NCBI GenBank assembly: GCA_963457665.1
Contig: OY735209.1
Coordinates: forward strand, 5,119,581-5,183,580
Source: Thysanoteuthis rhombus
Taxonomy: Eukaryota; Mollusca; Cephalopoda; Oegopsida; Thysanoteuthidae
Reading direction: 5' to 3'
Length of the DNA stretch: 64,000 nt
Part shown: piece after piece, positions 35,240 to 47,339 of the stretch
How the letters are laid out: each line of letters starts with the position of its first letter
Numbering within the stretch: position 1 is the stretch's first letter
Translations under genes and position numbers: made by a program
The notes under the pieces: generated by a model
Database searches by the model: none
Told to the model about the DNA's origin: nothing
The model's input: the letters and a program-made list of their open reading frames with translations, nothing else

Positions 35240-38090
35240 ATTTAATAATTACTACCTGCCCCATAATACTTGTTACATTAGCATACACATTTCCAACACT
35301 AAATGTAACAATTATGAGACAGGGGTAAGTATTATTCTTTAAACATAGTTTTTATCATAATTATCATAAGCTTTCATGGGAAAACAAACTTTTGATTTTC
35401 ATTGTATTTCAATGAGGATTTGTTAACCTTTTTGATGACTAATCTTAACTTAGTCTGGCACAAGGCCAAATGAGGCAATGAATAACACCCATCTTACAAA
35501 TTGGGAGGACCTATCTGCTACATGTGATTTCTTGATTCTTAAAACAAATAAAATGGTCAAGTTTCGGTTCAATTCACATCAGCATTCTCCCAGAAATTTT
35601 CTTTGTAAATAATTTAATATTCTTTTAATCAATAAAACCCTTGTATCTTTGAAATTGGGCCTTAACCTTTGGTCTATGGTACGAAACTGTAGCTGTGAAT
35701 CTGTCTTCCTTGATGCCAGTATGTTAGTATTTTTTTCTCTTTCTGACAAATCTGACCACTATTTTTCCAAGGGGATATTTTCGATGTATCAATGATTAAG
35801 TTTTAGTGTTATGCATTGATATGATGAAAGAAAATGAAATAAAGAATATCAAAACAAAATGTTACCAAATTGATTTAATCTTAAACCAACCTCAATGCTG
35901 AAATGTAGTGAAAATGTAGAATAAGTAATTGAAATAACATCAATTATCAATCCTGAAATAAGAAATGATTTCTTTGAACAGAAAAATGATTGGGCGCTTC
36001 TCAGAAGCATTGAAGGCTGAATGAAAGCGAAAACTAATTTTCCATCATCTTTGTGAAACATTTGAATGAAATTTTAAAAAAAGCTTAAATAGTGACTTTC
36101 ATGTGTATTGATGCCAGGCATAGATCCGGAAAGAGGGAGGGGGGTCGAGACCTCTTCTACTTGCTCAACAAATAAAATTTATTCATGAAAAAGGTTTCAC
36201 TAGGGGATGGGGTTTCTATTTACAATGCAACTATAATGATGAAGTGGACACTTATTTTCAGAGATATGGCTTTCATAAATCATTGACTTTTTCTCATGGT
36301 TATTCTAATACCAACAACCCTATGTATGGGCCATAAACAGTCATCGTCAACTATAGCCTGTGACTTGTTCATAGCCTAACCTCGTTTTGATTTTTTTTTT
36401 AGTCAAGAGTCAGGTTGGCCTAACCCTATCCCTAATATACTCACACCATTTCTACAAACTTGTCATTGTGGACGGATTCCTCAAAACCGTTATTGTTAGA
36501 AGAGGTTATTTTATGCCAAAAGTAGTTTGGCAAAATAACACAGCCAATTGCTGAATTCCCATGCGCAAAGTACTTCAACTGCAAATTCAAAGTTAATTGC
36601 AGTTTTTGAAGAAAGTATAAATACAATCAGTTTTTAAAACTTAACCAGATTTTCTATGATATACCTGCGACCAATATGGCAATTTTCAAACAGATAGGTA
36701 GATTCTCATGATAAGTGAATCGACTTTCAAATTATCACCGATGAAAACTCAGCCGCTTGTGTTTTCAAAGTCAAGCTACGACAACTACAATACCATTTCG
36801 GGTCGCAAACAATCAGTTGTTCTTCTAATGTTTTATACGTGTCTTAATTGCCCAAATTAGTGATACATGAAATCGCGATAACTTTCTTATTAATTACAGT
36901 ACATCAAAGATTTTTGTACCATTAGAAAGCTCACGGGAGCGCTTTCAAGGAATGTCAAGTTTCACTAAAATAATTTGAATTTCGAAATGTTAAAATTTGT
37001 CTTTCATTTTATGCTGTATCTCAAACCAAAAAGGAGATAATTCATAACAACCGATAGGGGTATCTCTACGAAAAAGACACAAAGTGCCTACTTTAACATA
37101 ACCATAATGGAAATGATGGAAAATAACTTTTCCATCAAAATTTCCATTAATAAATGAATAGATAACCCCAAAAAAGAGAGAAATTTAATTTTCAAAATTA
37201 ATTTAGCACACATTCCCACTGAAGAACAATAATGGTTGCAGTTCACCACAATTCTTTTGTGTAAAGTGTTTTCAAACATGAATATGTCAGCCATTATACA
37301 GCTCACATGAATGACAGTTTTACTTTGATCATTCTTCTCTCAATTGTCAGAATATTTTTTATGACAATGTCAATTACTTCAGATGCTAAGGCATTTCTTT
37401 TGATGGAAATAGTCATACCTTTTAAAGATAAGGTATTTTATGACAGGAGGGAGAAAAGAGGAGTAATTGATAAAAGATAGAGAGAAAAATGAAGGACATA
37501 TAGAGTCAAGAGTGAGAGAAAGGTTGGAGAGAAAAAAAGGGTGGTTGGAAGAAAGAGAAGGATTTTTCTTGCTCCAAAAATGTGTGAAAAAATTTGGTGT
37601 CGGTCCCTTTTTATTATTTATGAAATGAAATAAAAAGTTGACTCTGATTCATATTAACAATAAGTATCATAATTAATTTGAAATCTAATATAATTATCAT
37701 TTCATAGAATCTCTAGCGTTATTTATACTTTAAAAACATATGCAGTTAATACAAGGCGTTTTCAGATTATTTCCAAATTATTTTTAACTCAACTTTGGAT
37801 GTATAAATTTTAAACAGGTAGCAAGTTTTGTTTTTTCATGGGATGTAAAATTATATTAAATATGACCTCTCTTATTATTCAATTGACTTGATTGGAAGAA
37901 AATATTTCCAAGGATTAAAAAAAAATACAAATAGAATAATATTTCTTTGTGTCACTAAAAATTATAATTTTAAATCTCAAAACATGACTTACTTCATATA
38001 ACATGGCAGCTGCAATTATTTCACTTATTTCCATCCATATGGGCCAGAAGTGTATCATTTGTGAAAGTCTATGATTATGTTTCTCTGTTT
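35240..38090. other. Intergenic DNA, no gene recognised
   Basis: Nearly 3 kb in which I see no gene or RNA. About 36190-36245 is a copy of the dispersed repeat also seen at 29541. A purine-rich run lies at about 37440-37560. Short frames at 35849, 36441 and 37088 show no domain. Confidence 0.4.
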
Positions 38091-38094
38091 ACAA

Positions 38095-38175
38095 CAGTGG
38101 TACTTAACCAGAGGTCATGCCCCCTCCAAGGGGATGTGAGTAATTTGCTCACTGGGTAAAAAGTAAAAAAATTCT
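38095..38175. mobile_element. hAT-like terminal repeat, one end
   Basis: 'cagtggtacttaaccagagg' followed by 'ccccctccaaggggatg' resembles the CAGTGGTTCTCAACC end of hAT elements. The other end is not identified. Confidence 0.35.
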
Positions 38176-38279
38176 CTAATTATTTCGGGAATACTCTTTC
38201 CAAAGATTTGCGCAATATATCATGACAAACATAAGTTTTAAAGTTTACTTATCACCCCATGGATAGATAGCCAGTTACA

Positions 38280-38930
38280 GTTATTCATTTAGAAGGACAA
38301 TAGGCAGAAGAAAGTAAAAAGTGGTTGGATTGAAAGAGGGAAGATATGTAAGGATTTTGACGGAGGAAGTAAGAAAGAAAGGCAATAAGTTCAGTTTTGT
38401 GAGAAACAAAAGATGGCGGCGGGAAAATAGAAGAGAAAGGGCAGATGATTATCGTGTTCAAGTATCAGATAAAAGAAGAGGGTATGAGTTAATCTAGCAA
38501 AAAGAGATGGTGAGACAAAAAAACCCAAGCTTAAAAGTTATATAAATATCAATATCAGGGTTTCACACCACTCCACTTTTCAATGAATAATCATCAAAGG
38601 TTTTATCAAATTCAAGTGAGCACTTCATTTTTACTAGATTTTTGGACAAAAAATTTTTCAATTTTCAACATGTTTTTAATTTATTGATTTTTTGCACAAA
38701 CTTGAACATGATTTCAAAAACAAATAACTTCGTTCCCATGTAATACAAAAAATAATATTCTTCCAGATAGTTCAGCAAGTAGCTATAACAGCAAATGTCA
38801 TAATAAATCTCCAGATCCAACTTTGAATGCAAGAGTCTGCCTTTCAATACAGTCAACTACCTTACAGCAAAACAGCTGATTGTGACGAGGCATATTTATG
38901 ATAATTTGATAATTAACACCATGAAAACAT
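38280..38930. other. Intergenic DNA 3' of copy C
   Basis: A purine-rich stretch (about 38300-38520) and AT-rich DNA; no gene seen. Confidence 0.4.
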
Positions 38931-38939
38931 TGAACAAAC

Positions 38940-39244
38940 CATTCTGCGTGATTATGGTTTTTCCATGTTATGTTTGAATGCTAAATTTTACTCCTGACAT
39001 GAATAAAGTTTTTATTTAGTGTGTCTGCAAGTATTTTTTTTTTAAGTCTGGAGTCCTTGTAAATGCTGAGCCACACACTTCACAGGAATATAGTTTCTCT
39101 GCAGTACATGACAACAGCCAACTTTTTAAATTCGATCTTTGCGTAAATCCTGAACCAAACATATCACATGAATATGGTTTCACCCCAGTGTGTATTTACA
39201 TGCAAGCTTTTAAAATTGAAGACTGAAAATGATAAAATGCACGC
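38940..39244 (-). pseudogene. Decayed 3' finger units of copy C
   Basis: Beyond the TGA of copy C the minus strand still shows linker and finger words: [42 protein letters not shown], then a stop. The last unit corresponds to the final intact finger of copy B (CGSAFTRTSDLK). Copies B and C thus share an ancestral finger order, and C has lost its last three or so units to stops and deletions. Confidence 0.7.
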
Positions 39245-40540
39245 TCAACATACATAGGGTTCCTTTCTAGTGTGCACCTGCATGTGTATTTTTAAACTTG
39301 AATTCTTTGAAAATGCTGAACCACACACTTTACATGAATATGCTCTCTCTCCAGTGTGTGTTCTTATGTGAGTTTGTAATGCTGAATTCTGTGTAAACGC
39401 AGAACCACATACCTCACATGAATATGGTTTCTCTCCAGTATGTGTTCTTAGGTGAGTTTTTAAACCTGAATCGAATGAAAATGTTGATCCACACACTTCA
39501 CATGAATATGGTTTTTCCCCGGTGTGTTTTTGCATATGAGTTTTTAAATTTGATCTTTGTGTAAAGGCTGAACCACATACATTACATGAATATGGTTTCT
39601 CACCAGAGTGTATTTGCATATGAATTTTTAAATTTGATCTCCTTGTAAATGCTGAACCACACACTCGACATGAATGTGGTTTTTCTCCTGTGTGTGTTGA
39701 CATGTGAGCTTTTACATGTGAACTCCGTGGAAATGATAGACCACATACTTCACATGAATATGGTCTCTCTCCTGTGTGTACTCGCATGTGAATTTTCAAA
39801 TCTGTACTCTGGGAAAATGATAAACCACATTCACAGGAATAGGGTTTTTCTCCGGTGTGTGTTCTCATGTGACTTTTTAATCCAGAATTATGGGTGAATG
39901 CTAATCCACACACTTCACATGAATAAGGCTTCTCTCCAGTGTGCGTCCGCATATGAGTTTTTAAATTCGAGCTCATAGAAAATGCTGAACCACACACTTC
40001 ACATGAATATGGTACTTCTCCAGTGTGTGTCTGCATATGAGTTTTTAAATTTGATCTCTGTGTAAAGGCTAAACTACACACTTCACACGAATATGGCTTT
40101 TCTCCGGTGTGTATTTGCATATGAGTTTTCAAATTTGATCTTTGTGTAAATGCTGAACCACACACTTCACATGAATATGGTTTATCTCCAGTGTGTGTTC
40201 GTAAATGAGTTTTTAAACCTGAATTGTATGAAAATGCTGAACCACACACTTTACAAGAATATGGTTTCTCCCCTGTGTGTTTTAGCATATGAGTTTTTAA
40301 ATTTGATCTCTGTGTAAATGCTGAACCACATACATTACATGGATGTGGTTTCTCTCCAGTATGTGTACGCATGTGAGTTTCTAAGCCAGATTTGTATGAA
40401 AATGCTGAACCACACACTTCACATGAATATGGTTTCTCTCCAGTATGCATTGACAAGTGAGTTTTCAAAAGTGAACTCTGTTGGAATGATGAACCACATA
40501 CTCCACATGAATATGGTTTCTCTTCAGTGTGTGTTTGCAT
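39245..40540 (-). CDS. C2H2 zinc-finger protein, 15 fingers (copy C)
   Basis: The 431-residue frame is 15 tandem C2H2 fingers with TGEKPYS linkers and no effector domain, so a nuclear DNA-binding role is expected. Finger 9 reads SCECGLSF, one residue short between its cysteines (one codon lost near 39830), and is probably unfolded. Helix contacts (-1,2,3,6) are QSLT, YSGT, QSNT, YSGT, QSNT, QSNT, MSNT, HSGS, (QTDI), RSHA, RSNI, QSNT, FSGT, QSAT, KSSI; the QSNT finger occurs four times. The ATG at 40540 lies in a linker-like MQTHTEEKPY, with an in-frame TGA six codons upstream; the vestigial first finger seen in copy B is here broken by stops. It ends TRKEPYVC then TGA, where the next finger's Glu should be. 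Upstream exon at 44137-44300. Expression and binding sites are unknown. Confidence 0.85.
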   Translation of the reverse strand: MQTHTEEKPYSCGVCGSSFQQSSLLKTHLSMHTGEKPYSCEVCGSAFSYKSGLETHMRTHTGEKPHPCNVCGSAFTQRSNLKTHMLKHTGEKPYSCKVCGSAFSYNSGLKTHLRTHTGDKPYSCEVCGSAFTQRSNLKTHMQIHTGEKPYSCEVCSLAFTQRSNLKTHMQTHTGEVPYSCEVCGSAFSMSSNLKTHMRTHTGEKPYSCEVCGLAFTHNSGLKSHMRTHTGEKPYSCECGLSFSQSTDLKIHMRVHTGERPYSCEVCGLSFPRSSHVKAHMSTHTGEKPHSCRVCGSAFTRRSNLKIHMQIHSGEKPYSCNVCGSAFTQRSNLKTHMQKHTGEKPYSCEVCGSTFSFDSGLKTHLRTHTGEKPYSCEVCGSAFTQNSALQTHIRTHTGERAYSCKVCGSAFSKNSSLKIHMQVHTRKEPYVC

Positions 40541-40922
40541 ATCCGTTTTTCATTGTGAACCATTCCAAATTTCAAACCAGTTCATTCCTATGAATAAAGA
40601 TTCCCTTCAATGTTCTTATACATCTACATTTGCAGGAAAACTTCCTTCAGCAAATATATTCAGATGCATACTATCTATATACCTGATTTTTAGTGTATGT
40701 TCTTCAATATTGGCACTCTGAAAAACAAAGAATCACATTTCATGAAAATGTGTGCTTTGTCCACTTTTCGTAAGCAGCAATTTTGCACACAGAGTTATGA
40801 AATCTATCTTGATTACACATTTCCGTATTCAACATTGAACTGATCCTCATAGTTTCTGTATAACAAATTTACAAGCAGGCATCAGAGAAGTTCAGTAGTT
40901 TTCACGATCACCATTGAAACCT
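40541..40922 (-). other. 5' untranslated region of copy C with splice acceptor
   Basis: On the minus strand TTCTCCTTTCAG ends at 40923, followed by 'aggtttcaatggtgatcg' and 'aactactgaacttctctg', matching copies B and D. A second acceptor-like TTTGTTTTTCAG lies near 40721 and a donor-like CAGGTATAT near 40680, so a further small intron is possible. The vestigial first finger (about 40550-40610) has stops. Confidence 0.55.
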
Positions 40923-41114
40923 CTGAAAGGAGAAGACGTATTATTAAAAACGATGTATTCATTCAATATTTGTTAGAATAAAGATGTATCAATCCAGTTT
41001 TGGTTTCAATGAATTCCAGTAAATCTCATACATTTTGTCATATAAAGTATAGACATGAAATCAGCAAGATGAATAAAAAACATATAACTTATATATATAT
41101 ATATATATATACAC

Positions 41115-41695
41115 GAGTCATTTCATGATGTGGACAAATCTTGGGGAGGTGCCACAGTCGACCATCTCTAATTTCGCTCTGACTTTTGTCACAGGTTCTT
41201 TTCAGTCTCAAATGAAGTCCTGTAAAAATTTAGCTCAATATCTTTACTCATTCAGCCACTTTGGATACAAGAACAGCTTCTCCATTTCTCTACTTTTCAA
41301 CCAGCCAGGTCATTTTAAAATTGGCTTCCCAGAACGACCACTGAAATTTGGAGATCCACTTTGACATCTTTTTCCAAATAAAACCTCACTCTCTAGAGCT
41401 AACTTGATAACATATTCAAAATCTTCATGAAATGTTGATGCTGAGAACAAATTTTGAGCACTGTAGAAGCTTTTTCAATGGAATTTCTTTAACATCAAAG
41501 AAATAATATGGTTGCAGTTACATAGCAAAAAGTAGTTGGTGTTCTTGGATCTGAAGTGACTGAATGAGTAAAGATATTGAGCTGAAATTTTACAAGACTT
41601 CATTTTAGACCTGACAGAAGCTGTGCTGAAAGTTAGAGATAAATTGAAGATGGTCGAGTGGGGACCATTGGTTCACTTGACATGGACTGACCAAT
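41115..41695. mobile_element. Fold-back element, about 580 bp
   Basis: Left arm about 41115-41280 and right arm about 41535-41695 are imperfect reverse complements. Shared words are 'tcgaccatct', 'aatgaagtc', 'tagctcaatatctttactca/cagctcaatatctttactca' and 'caagaaca'. The 250-bp centre has no domain. It lies in the intron of copy C. The 79-codon frame at 41125 is within one arm. Confidence 0.7.
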
Positions 41696-42019
41696 ATGGA
41701 TCTGGTTCATCATTTCATTTTCCTGAACACACTTATTTTGGCCAGTTTTCATTTTCCCAACACTTCATTTGCTTGATGAACAAAAGAAGCCATTTCGAAT
41801 AAATGAACAGGATTTTCTTTTATACTTAATCATTTACAAAAACACAAGTCAACTTTTCCTCTTCTTAAATTAGTGTGATGGAGGTATGTTTGTGATTTAT
41901 GTTGAAAAAGTATCTATTTTAAATGCAGTATTTATTTATAATAAGATTTAGTATATATATACGTTTATATGGGTAATGAAAAAAAAAGGATTTTATATGC
42001 AATCATGTGGATAATTCCT

Positions 42020-42270
42020 GAAAAAAATATCTATTGTTGTCAATTGAGTATTTACAATGAAATTAACTTTATTCCAACTTTATTTCCGGTATTTGGAATA
42101 ACATAAAATATATAACACAACATCATAACATATAACACATATATAACATGGCATAATGACACGAAAAAGTATTTATTGTTGTTGATTAAGTATTTACAAA
42201 AAAATGAACCTTTTAATAGTTTTATTTCATGTATTTGGAATAACATGAATAGGCAATCATATTGTTTAAC
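42020..42270. repeat. Two-unit tandem repeat, about 140 bp
   Basis: Units share 'tattgttgt', 'gagtatttaca/aagtatttaca', 'tttatttc', 'gtatttggaataacat' and 'ataa'. A related inverted stretch lies near 62040-62130 ('caaatactcaatcaacaaca'). Confidence 0.5.
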
Positions 42271-42299
42271 TGCATAGATTTGTTTTTCATTGGATGGCA

Positions 42300-44130
42300 T
42301 AGAGTATTGTAACATATTTGGGAAAATATTTATGAAGTGAAGTAGCAGCGATATAATATATGTATTTACTCGTTTTTACTTGATGAATTCTCTTATTTAT
42401 TTTAATTTTTTGCCATTTTTAATATCAAGTGGCATCAGGTGTAAAAAACAACAAAGAATTAAAGCACAACGATTACGAGTGATTTTTTAAAATATTTTTC
42501 AAACTTGGTTTGAAAGAAACAAGAATTATTTTTTTTCAAGTAAAATATTTCAAATAATTTTCAATTCAATTGTTAAGTGTTGTTTGGGCTCTTCTAATAT
42601 ATGAAAGTCATTCCTGAAAAAAAGGAAGCTGCTGTAAATTTTAGAAAATTAACATTTTTTAAAACTGACGAATTCTCTTACGATAGGAGAATCTCATGAA
42701 TTGAAAGGATGAAAAAATTATTCTTGAAAAATGAATTTTCCCATTTTTTTTGAGGAGACACTATTGTATTTCAGAAGTGCCAGGATAACACTTTTTTGGA
42801 ATAACATATCAAAGAAGTTTGAAATTCTCTAAAACTTCAACAAAATACCTGCCCTAACAGGCGGAAGGAATTACTTTGAGAAAAAAAAAAAACATGAATA
42901 AATAGGAATCAGATAGTGTTTGATTTAATTTGTTTTTGAATTTGATTTAATGCCATTCTTTCTTTACACTGTTAGGGAAAAGGGAGGGGACTGTTATTGG
43001 AAAAAAAAGTTGCATGCATAGACATAGCAGTGGAAATATGTCCCTCACTCTTTTCAAAGAGAAATTGGATTTTTGAAAAAAATGTAAAATCTTACATTAA
43101 AAATAAAAACAAAAAATATTTCATTTCTCTTTCTAATTCTGCAACTGAAAATTAAAGAATGAAAGGTACAATAATTTAAAATCACAATTAAACCTAATAA
43201 AAGTTTAGTGAGTGAATGGGGCACAACTTATCTCATTGTTTATTGCCTCTGTACTTTTGTTCAGAGTTGTTTTCTTAAAAGTTATGCAAACAAAGGATGT
43301 TATGGCTAACAAATTCATAACCATCTTAGCTGTCACAGTCAATTGCTGATAAAAAAAATAAATGACAGACAGCTGGACAAATGGATGGAGGATGCCAATC
43401 AGAGTGTTCAATTCAATTTGTTTTAAAAAAAAACTGATATTTGTAACTTCTAAATTCTTCTATGATCGAAAAAAAAAAAATATATATATATATACAGATG
43501 CATCTCAAAAGTTAATTAAAACGACAACATTTCAAGAAACATGAACCAGCAGAGAGAACCATACATGACACTTGAATGACAATACTGGGAATTTTGTTTC
43601 AAAATTATTTCTCAAATGTTACTACCAACATTTCATTCATATTCTGGACTTCTTCACAAGGCAAATGAAGGTAGTAAATAAAGAGACAACTGTTTATAGG
43701 TGGAATTTGAATTGTGGGTAGGCAAAATGAAGTGTTATTTTTTGAAATAGTAGTTTGCTTCTTTGACTTGTATCCAGAGTAAACAGGAATGTAAGTGGAA
43801 AAAGTTGAATATAATGAAAATATTTGTATCGGTTTCACAGAAATTTTAAACTTATATTAACATAAAGATAGGAAAAACATGTCCTTAGTTTGATTTATGG
43901 TAAGTAGGGGGATTCTTGTCTATAGATACGAACATGTAAGTGTAAGTACATATACCAACATAGATATGTAAACGTTATGTGTAGATCATAAATATATAAT
44001 TATCTATTTGTTCATCTTAGTTTGTTCATACTTATCTTCACGTATATTTATACCTTAGAATTTTTGAGTTGATAAATGAAACCAATTGGACATGCTCAAG
44101 GGACCTTCAGTAAGAGGGTCATAAGTAGAC
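42300..44130. other. AT-rich intron-like DNA of copy C
   Basis: Nothing recognised beyond poly-A and short TA runs (43480-43495). Short frames at 43205, 43362 and 43605 have no domain. Confidence 0.4.
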
Positions 44131-44136
44131 ATTCCA

Positions 44137-44300
44137 GATTGTTTACGAGAAACGTCATTTCTTTGTTTAATTAACAAAAAGACTTTTTGTCTCTTTCAGC
44201 GAAAAGTCATCTTTATTTATAATTAAAGAAAATAAGAGAACATTATACTTACTTCCTTCTATTTTCTTTTGTCTAATTTCTCTTCCTTAGAGAAACGAAA
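44137..44300 (-). promoter_or_regulatory. Putative first exon and promoter block of copy C
   Basis: This corresponds to 6180-6350 and 20570-20735: 'gagaaacgtcatttctttgt', 'acaaaaagactttttgtctc' and 'tttctcttccttagagaaa' are kept. On the minus strand GGAAGTAAGTATAATG holds the consensus donor (GT at 44252-44251), 3.3 kb from the conserved acceptor. It is clearly more diverged than A is from B, by eye about 85-90% identical. Confidence 0.6.
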
Positions 44301-44603
44301 CATTAAAGAAAAACACAGAAACTACAAATCTTAAATGATTTGAAAATCTTGGAAAATAAGCTTTTCTTTGCAATCAGAAAATGAGTTGTAAAGAGTGAAT
44401 GTCAAGGAAGATAATAAATGGAAACCAAAGGTTGAGTTTTTAAATAAAGTACTGTCAAAATTAATGCACTCTTTTTTCAAAATCGACAGTAAAAATAGCA
44501 ATACATGTTCTTATGCTTTTGGATTCTGCATTCATTTTAGTTTTCAATACAAGGAGAATTTAAGCCTCTGTTGAACTCATGTGACCACAGGTTTGACCTC
44601 CAG

Positions 44604-44845
44604 TAAACTACATCTCATCCTGCCTCAAGATGGCACTTGATCCAAGGTGTGTTAGCAGGCCCTTTTGAGGTTTCCTCTTTCCCAATGTGTGTCAATTTAA
44701 CATCAGCCATAACAGGTCTCAAATCAAACATTACTTTTGTAATTGATATTACTATGCGTGCTTGTCCAATATTGTCATTAGGAAATATTAAAAGGACATG
44801 CAAATTCACCTGAGATCAAGTGCCATTTTGGGATAGAATGAAGTC
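44604..44845. mobile_element. Small fold-back element
   Basis: Left 'gatggcacttgatc' plus 'aaggtg' (about 44629-44648) faces inverted 'cacctgagatcaagtgccat' (about 44807-44826); weaker pairing extends to both sides. Non-coding, MITE-like. Confidence 0.55.
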
Positions 44846-44899
44846 AAGTTAGCTTAAGGTCAACAATACTTTGATATCCCTTGTACAGAATACTAAAAT

Positions 44900-45110
44900 G
44901 AGTGAAAAGGGGGTGATCTATAAAGATATTACTACTCTTTACTTTTGTTAGGCAGTGAACATTAAGCAGTTTGGATTTTCAAAAACTAAGCATGGATGCA
45001 GTTGGACATGAATTTAGCATAAGCTTACATTGCAAGTTGAACCTCCCACTAAAATCCTATTCAGAGGGGATTTTCCAAGAAACAGAAATAACTTTTCGAG
45101 ACATAATTAG
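44900..45110 (+). repeat. Dispersed repeat R, partial copy
   Basis: It aligns with 48760-48930: 'gggggtgatc/gggagtgatc', 'tttgttaggcag/tttgttaggtag', 'acattgcaagttga/attgcaaattga' and 'aaaatcctatt/aaaacctattt'. Confidence 0.5.
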
Positions 45111-45589
45111 GAGATTCTTTGAATTTTCAGCCAAATAGCTCCATTGGTGCAGCCTGTATGAAAATTACATGCATAGCCAGCCAGACCAACATAAAAACTA
45201 AAGACACCTCTGTTGACAGTTTCGGTTAACTGTTTTTAATATGTAAATATCTAACAACTTTTCAAATTTAAATTCTTTTTATATACAGCCACATAAGTAA
45301 ATTAATGATTTGATTGACTCGTAATTTGTGCTGAAATGAAGAGAAAACTGTACGGAAGGTGCAGGATAAGGGGGGTAACTCCAGCAGGAAAACAGAAATA
45401 TACAAATTTTGAAAAATTGTGACACCTCACAAGATTGTTACATTTTGAAATAATCCAACCTGTCAAAATATTATCAATTAGACCAGAATTATGTAAATTC
45501 GTTTTATATGAAGCCAGATAAGTGGATTGATAATTTGACAGCGCTATTGAACAATTGATTTGGAATCTCATAACTTCACTGTAAATAGT

Positions 45590-45990
45590 AAATATAATTG
45601 ATCATCAGGATTTCTTATCAAAAAAAAAACAACCAAAAAAAAAGGAATACCAACTGTAAGTACAATGAAACCAGAGAACATGAGATATTTATCTCTAAAC
45701 AAAATCTTATTCAAAGTTGAAAAGTAAATTTGCATTTGAGAAACTGAACATTTTAAAAAAGGAAACCAACTTTAATGGAAAGAAAATTTTTACATTTTCC
45801 GATCAAATAATGGGAGATAAGCATTTGTAACCTTGCGTCTGACTTTTCAAAAGTTTCATATCTTTGTTCAAATTTAAATTTCAAAAGTTGTTCAAGTCTC
45901 AAAGTAAGCAAACTTTTTTCAGAGTCAATATATATTGTAGAAGCATGAATAGAAAGAATGGTAACTAAGATAAAAAACATGTAAAATTCT
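45590..45990 (-). repeat. 3' flank repeat of zinc-finger unit, extra copy 3' of D
   Basis: This matches 1341-1735 throughout ('aaaccagagaacatgaga', 'ttgaaaagtaa', 'tttacattttccgatca', 'gataagcatttgtaa', 'acttttcaaaagttt', 'attgtagaagcatgaataga'). It lies about 3.7 kb past copy D, farther than the other copy at 47340-48440, so D may have two nested flanks from separate duplications. Confidence 0.6.
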
Positions 45991-46162
45991 TTTTGTTTTC
46001 TATTTCATTTGAACAAACTTTTTGGTTCTTGGTCATATCGTTGAATGCAATAGCGTTGACATGCAGTCAGCCGATAGCACTTTGGCTACACATCATATTT
46101 GTGGACAACCTTTTCAACGTGATGTTTTGCCAACTTGGCTTTTTGTCTACTGCTATTTTGGA

Positions 46163-46440
46163 TACATGGGGTAGTGGTTAGAGAATCAGACAGAATTACT
46201 GCAAGTAATCTAATAGTTCTAGGTTCAATCCCAGTGTGAGATAATAATAATTCAAAAATACTACTACTGCTAAGAAGGGAGTGCGATCTATATGCCCCCA
46301 TTGGTTAAATAGAGGGTTCAGTTTGTTACTTCCCCACACCTACCAAATGCAACCTGATGAAGGCCGTAGAGTACAACGGCCAAAACGTTGTATGCAAAAC
46401 AACCAAGATGAGGATAGTCCGAACAATAATAGAGATACTG
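46163..46440 (+). mobile_element. tRNA-derived SINE
   Basis: The head holds an A-box-like TAGTGGTTAGAG (46172-46183) and a B box GGTTCAATCCC (46222-46232), the internal RNA polymerase III promoter of tRNA-derived SINEs. The body runs through 'gttacttcccca' to a conserved tail with CTGATGA (46354), a GGCCGT/ACGGCC hairpin, AAAAC and 'caaccaagatgaggatag'. The tail is the one found at 33050-33195. The second core box reads CAAAAC rather than CGAAAC, so any ribozyme here is probably inactive. Terminal duplications were not resolved. Confidence 0.7.
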
Positions 46441-46499
46441 CTGTTTTGTCAAAAACTTTTTTTTAATACCATTGAGGAGTTAAAAATAAAGGGAGAAAT

Positions 46500-47330
46500 T
46501 GTGAAATTTCTGAAACAATTTTATTTTCTATCTTAAATAGCAACATTTAAAGAACAGGATGAAAAAACACATACGTTATGAAGGGAATTTATGTGAATAA
46601 TCAGATAAATAATCCACCAGTAGACCCAACATCTTATTTTTTTTTTGAATTATTAAAATTGAAAAAGAGAAGTTCTTGAGATTTTTCTCAGCTTTGCTAG
46701 GAGAAAAAAACGCTCTAAATTTTTCAATGAAAAACAAAATATCGCAATGTTTCAAAGTGTTCTTTACTTATTTTCTTTAATAATAAAAATCTTTCATTAT
46801 CGGCAACATTCAACACACATACTCTGTTTGAGAAGTTATAAAATGAAACTTTTATAAGCAAGGTTTTTTCTCATTGGATGTAGATTTTCAGACACAGAAA
46901 ATTCTTTTATCATTCCAGTAAATCATATAAAAATAGATTTTTTAAGCTTATTTGTAAACAAGGTTTTCACATTTTTGTCAACAACAGAAAACTTCTTTGA
47001 AAGCTGTGTCCCTCTTCTTGATAGAAAAATCAAACTGTTCTGTCAAGATTGTTTCATAAGAAATCTTTCAAAAATAAAGCAGGCCTCTGAAAATAGATGA
47101 AATGACTGGACAGAGTTTTCAAATGCCAAACCTTTTTACTTTTTCCTTCTCCGTGTGTCCTTGAAAACTCTTTTATAAGTGTTTGATAAGATGTTGTCTC
47201 CTTCGACAAACCATGCACCCAATGCACTGAATGATATGACAGTAATTCAATGAAATTTACGGCATAAATACCACAGTTTTAATTCACAAAATACATCTTT
47301 TTTAATTGTATAAAAGAGACAAATGCAGAT
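46500..47330. other. Intergenic DNA, no gene recognised
   Basis: AT-rich; nothing supported. Confidence 0.4.
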
Positions 47331-47339
47331 AATCTTGAT

